NCBI GenBank assembly: GCA_035541775.1
Contig: DATKMP010000259.1
Coordinates: forward strand, 1-13,801
Length of the DNA stretch: 13,801 nt
Source: DATKMP01 sp035541775
Lineage (GTDB): Bacteria > Bacteroidota > Ignavibacteria > UBA10030
Reading direction: 5' to 3'
The notes beneath the pieces were generated by a model, which worked only from the letters and a program-made list of their open reading frames with translations, ran no database searches and was not told where the DNA came from. The position numbers were made by a program, and so were the translations under genes. This document shows, piece by piece, positions 13,574 to 13,801 of this stretch (the stretch's first letter is position 1; the number at the start of each line of letters is the position of its first letter).

Positions 13574-13801
13574 TTAATTCTTCGGAAGTTGATCGATAAA
13601 TTTATCGACAAGTTTTTTTTGTTTCTTCTCGTCGAGTGTTTCGTCGAGAATTTTTTCCGCCGCCCGAACAGCCAGATCGGCGATTTCCGTCCGAAGTGTT
13701 TGGCGTGCTTCGTCGACATTGCGCTTCAGTTCATCCTGCGCGCGATCCAATTCTTGCTGTGCTTGCTGTTTTGCTTTTGCAACGATGTCGTCTTTCATTT
13801 T
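13574..13801 (-). CDS. atpF: ATP synthase Fo subunit b, C-terminal part only (cut by window edge)
   Basis: The visible 75 codons encode a highly charged, Ala/Gln/Glu/Lys-rich helix with heptad-like pattern, matching the dimerisation and delta-binding half of subunit b. Examples are AKAKQQAQQELDRAQDEL and IADLAVRAAEKIL, the latter being the conserved C-terminal segment. The frame stays open to the window edge. The Met at 13798 is preceded in frame by a Lys codon and is probably internal. The N-terminal membrane helix must lie beyond 13801. Its position directly before atpH fits the atpF-H-A-G order. Identity rests on pattern and context, since b subunits are poorly conserved. Confidence 0.9.
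   Translation of the reverse strand, partial: KMKDDIVAKAKQQAQQELDRAQDELKRNVDEARQTLRTEIADLAVRAAEKILDETLDEKKQKKLVDKFIDQLPKN

Noticed and set aside
1..13801. CRISPR arrays, insertion sequences, phage genes, defence or toxin-antitoxin systems
   Set aside because: No direct repeat array, transposase, integrase, terminal inverted repeats or recognisable defence domain was seen on either strand.

Overview
The window is a bacterial chromosome segment of moderate GC content with dense housekeeping genes and little sign of mobile DNA. It reads as a free-living Gram-negative bacterium. Supporting signs are a secreted M13 zinc endopeptidase, a PilB/GspE-type assembly ATPase, a futalosine-pathway-like MqnA homologue, and an F1Fo ATP synthase cluster (atpF-H-A-G) that ends in a terminator without atpD/atpC. 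A split ATP synthase of this kind fits the Bacteroidota/Chlorobiota/Ignavibacteriota side of the tree. Clear Shine-Dalgarno sequences (GGAGG-type before several genes) argue against a typical Bacteroidia member. The phylum is an inference of low confidence; no marker was compared computationally.

Layout. Positions 1-123 hold a good sigma70-like promoter, followed by the only long plus-strand gene, the M13 peptidase (124-2154). Everything else is on the minus strand. A 14-bp stem-loop (2181-2214) separates the peptidase from a convergent single-domain response regulator (2216-2581). Next come tRNA-Arg(UCU) (2804-2877) and its probable promoter. Upstream of these, in transcription order from 8937 down to 3004, is one long translation operon: ffh, rpsP, khpA, rimM, trmD, rplS. 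It then continues with tight spacing into three less ordinary genes: a divergent MqnA-family protein, a free-standing AlaX-type tRNA-editing protein, and a secreted protein built from two copies of an 80-residue domain. Upstream of ffh, flanked by two intrinsic terminators and with its own promoter, is a short PilB/GspE-like ATPase (9072-10367). The window ends with atpG, atpA, atpH and the 3' part of atpF (10494-13801).

How the genes fit together. The ffh-rpsP-khpA-rimM-trmD-rplS block is the well-known group for protein targeting, ribosomal proteins and ribosome/tRNA maturation. The AlaX-like gene adds a plausible translation-fidelity function to it. The atp genes encode the F1 stator and catalytic parts; beta and epsilon must be encoded elsewhere.

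The least explained items are the operon tail (MqnA-like protein without the motifs expected for chorismate dehydratase, and the duplicated-domain secreted protein) and the PilB-like ATPase, whose His box is replaced and whose N-terminal domain is missing. No CRISPR array, insertion sequence, phage module or recognised defence system was found.
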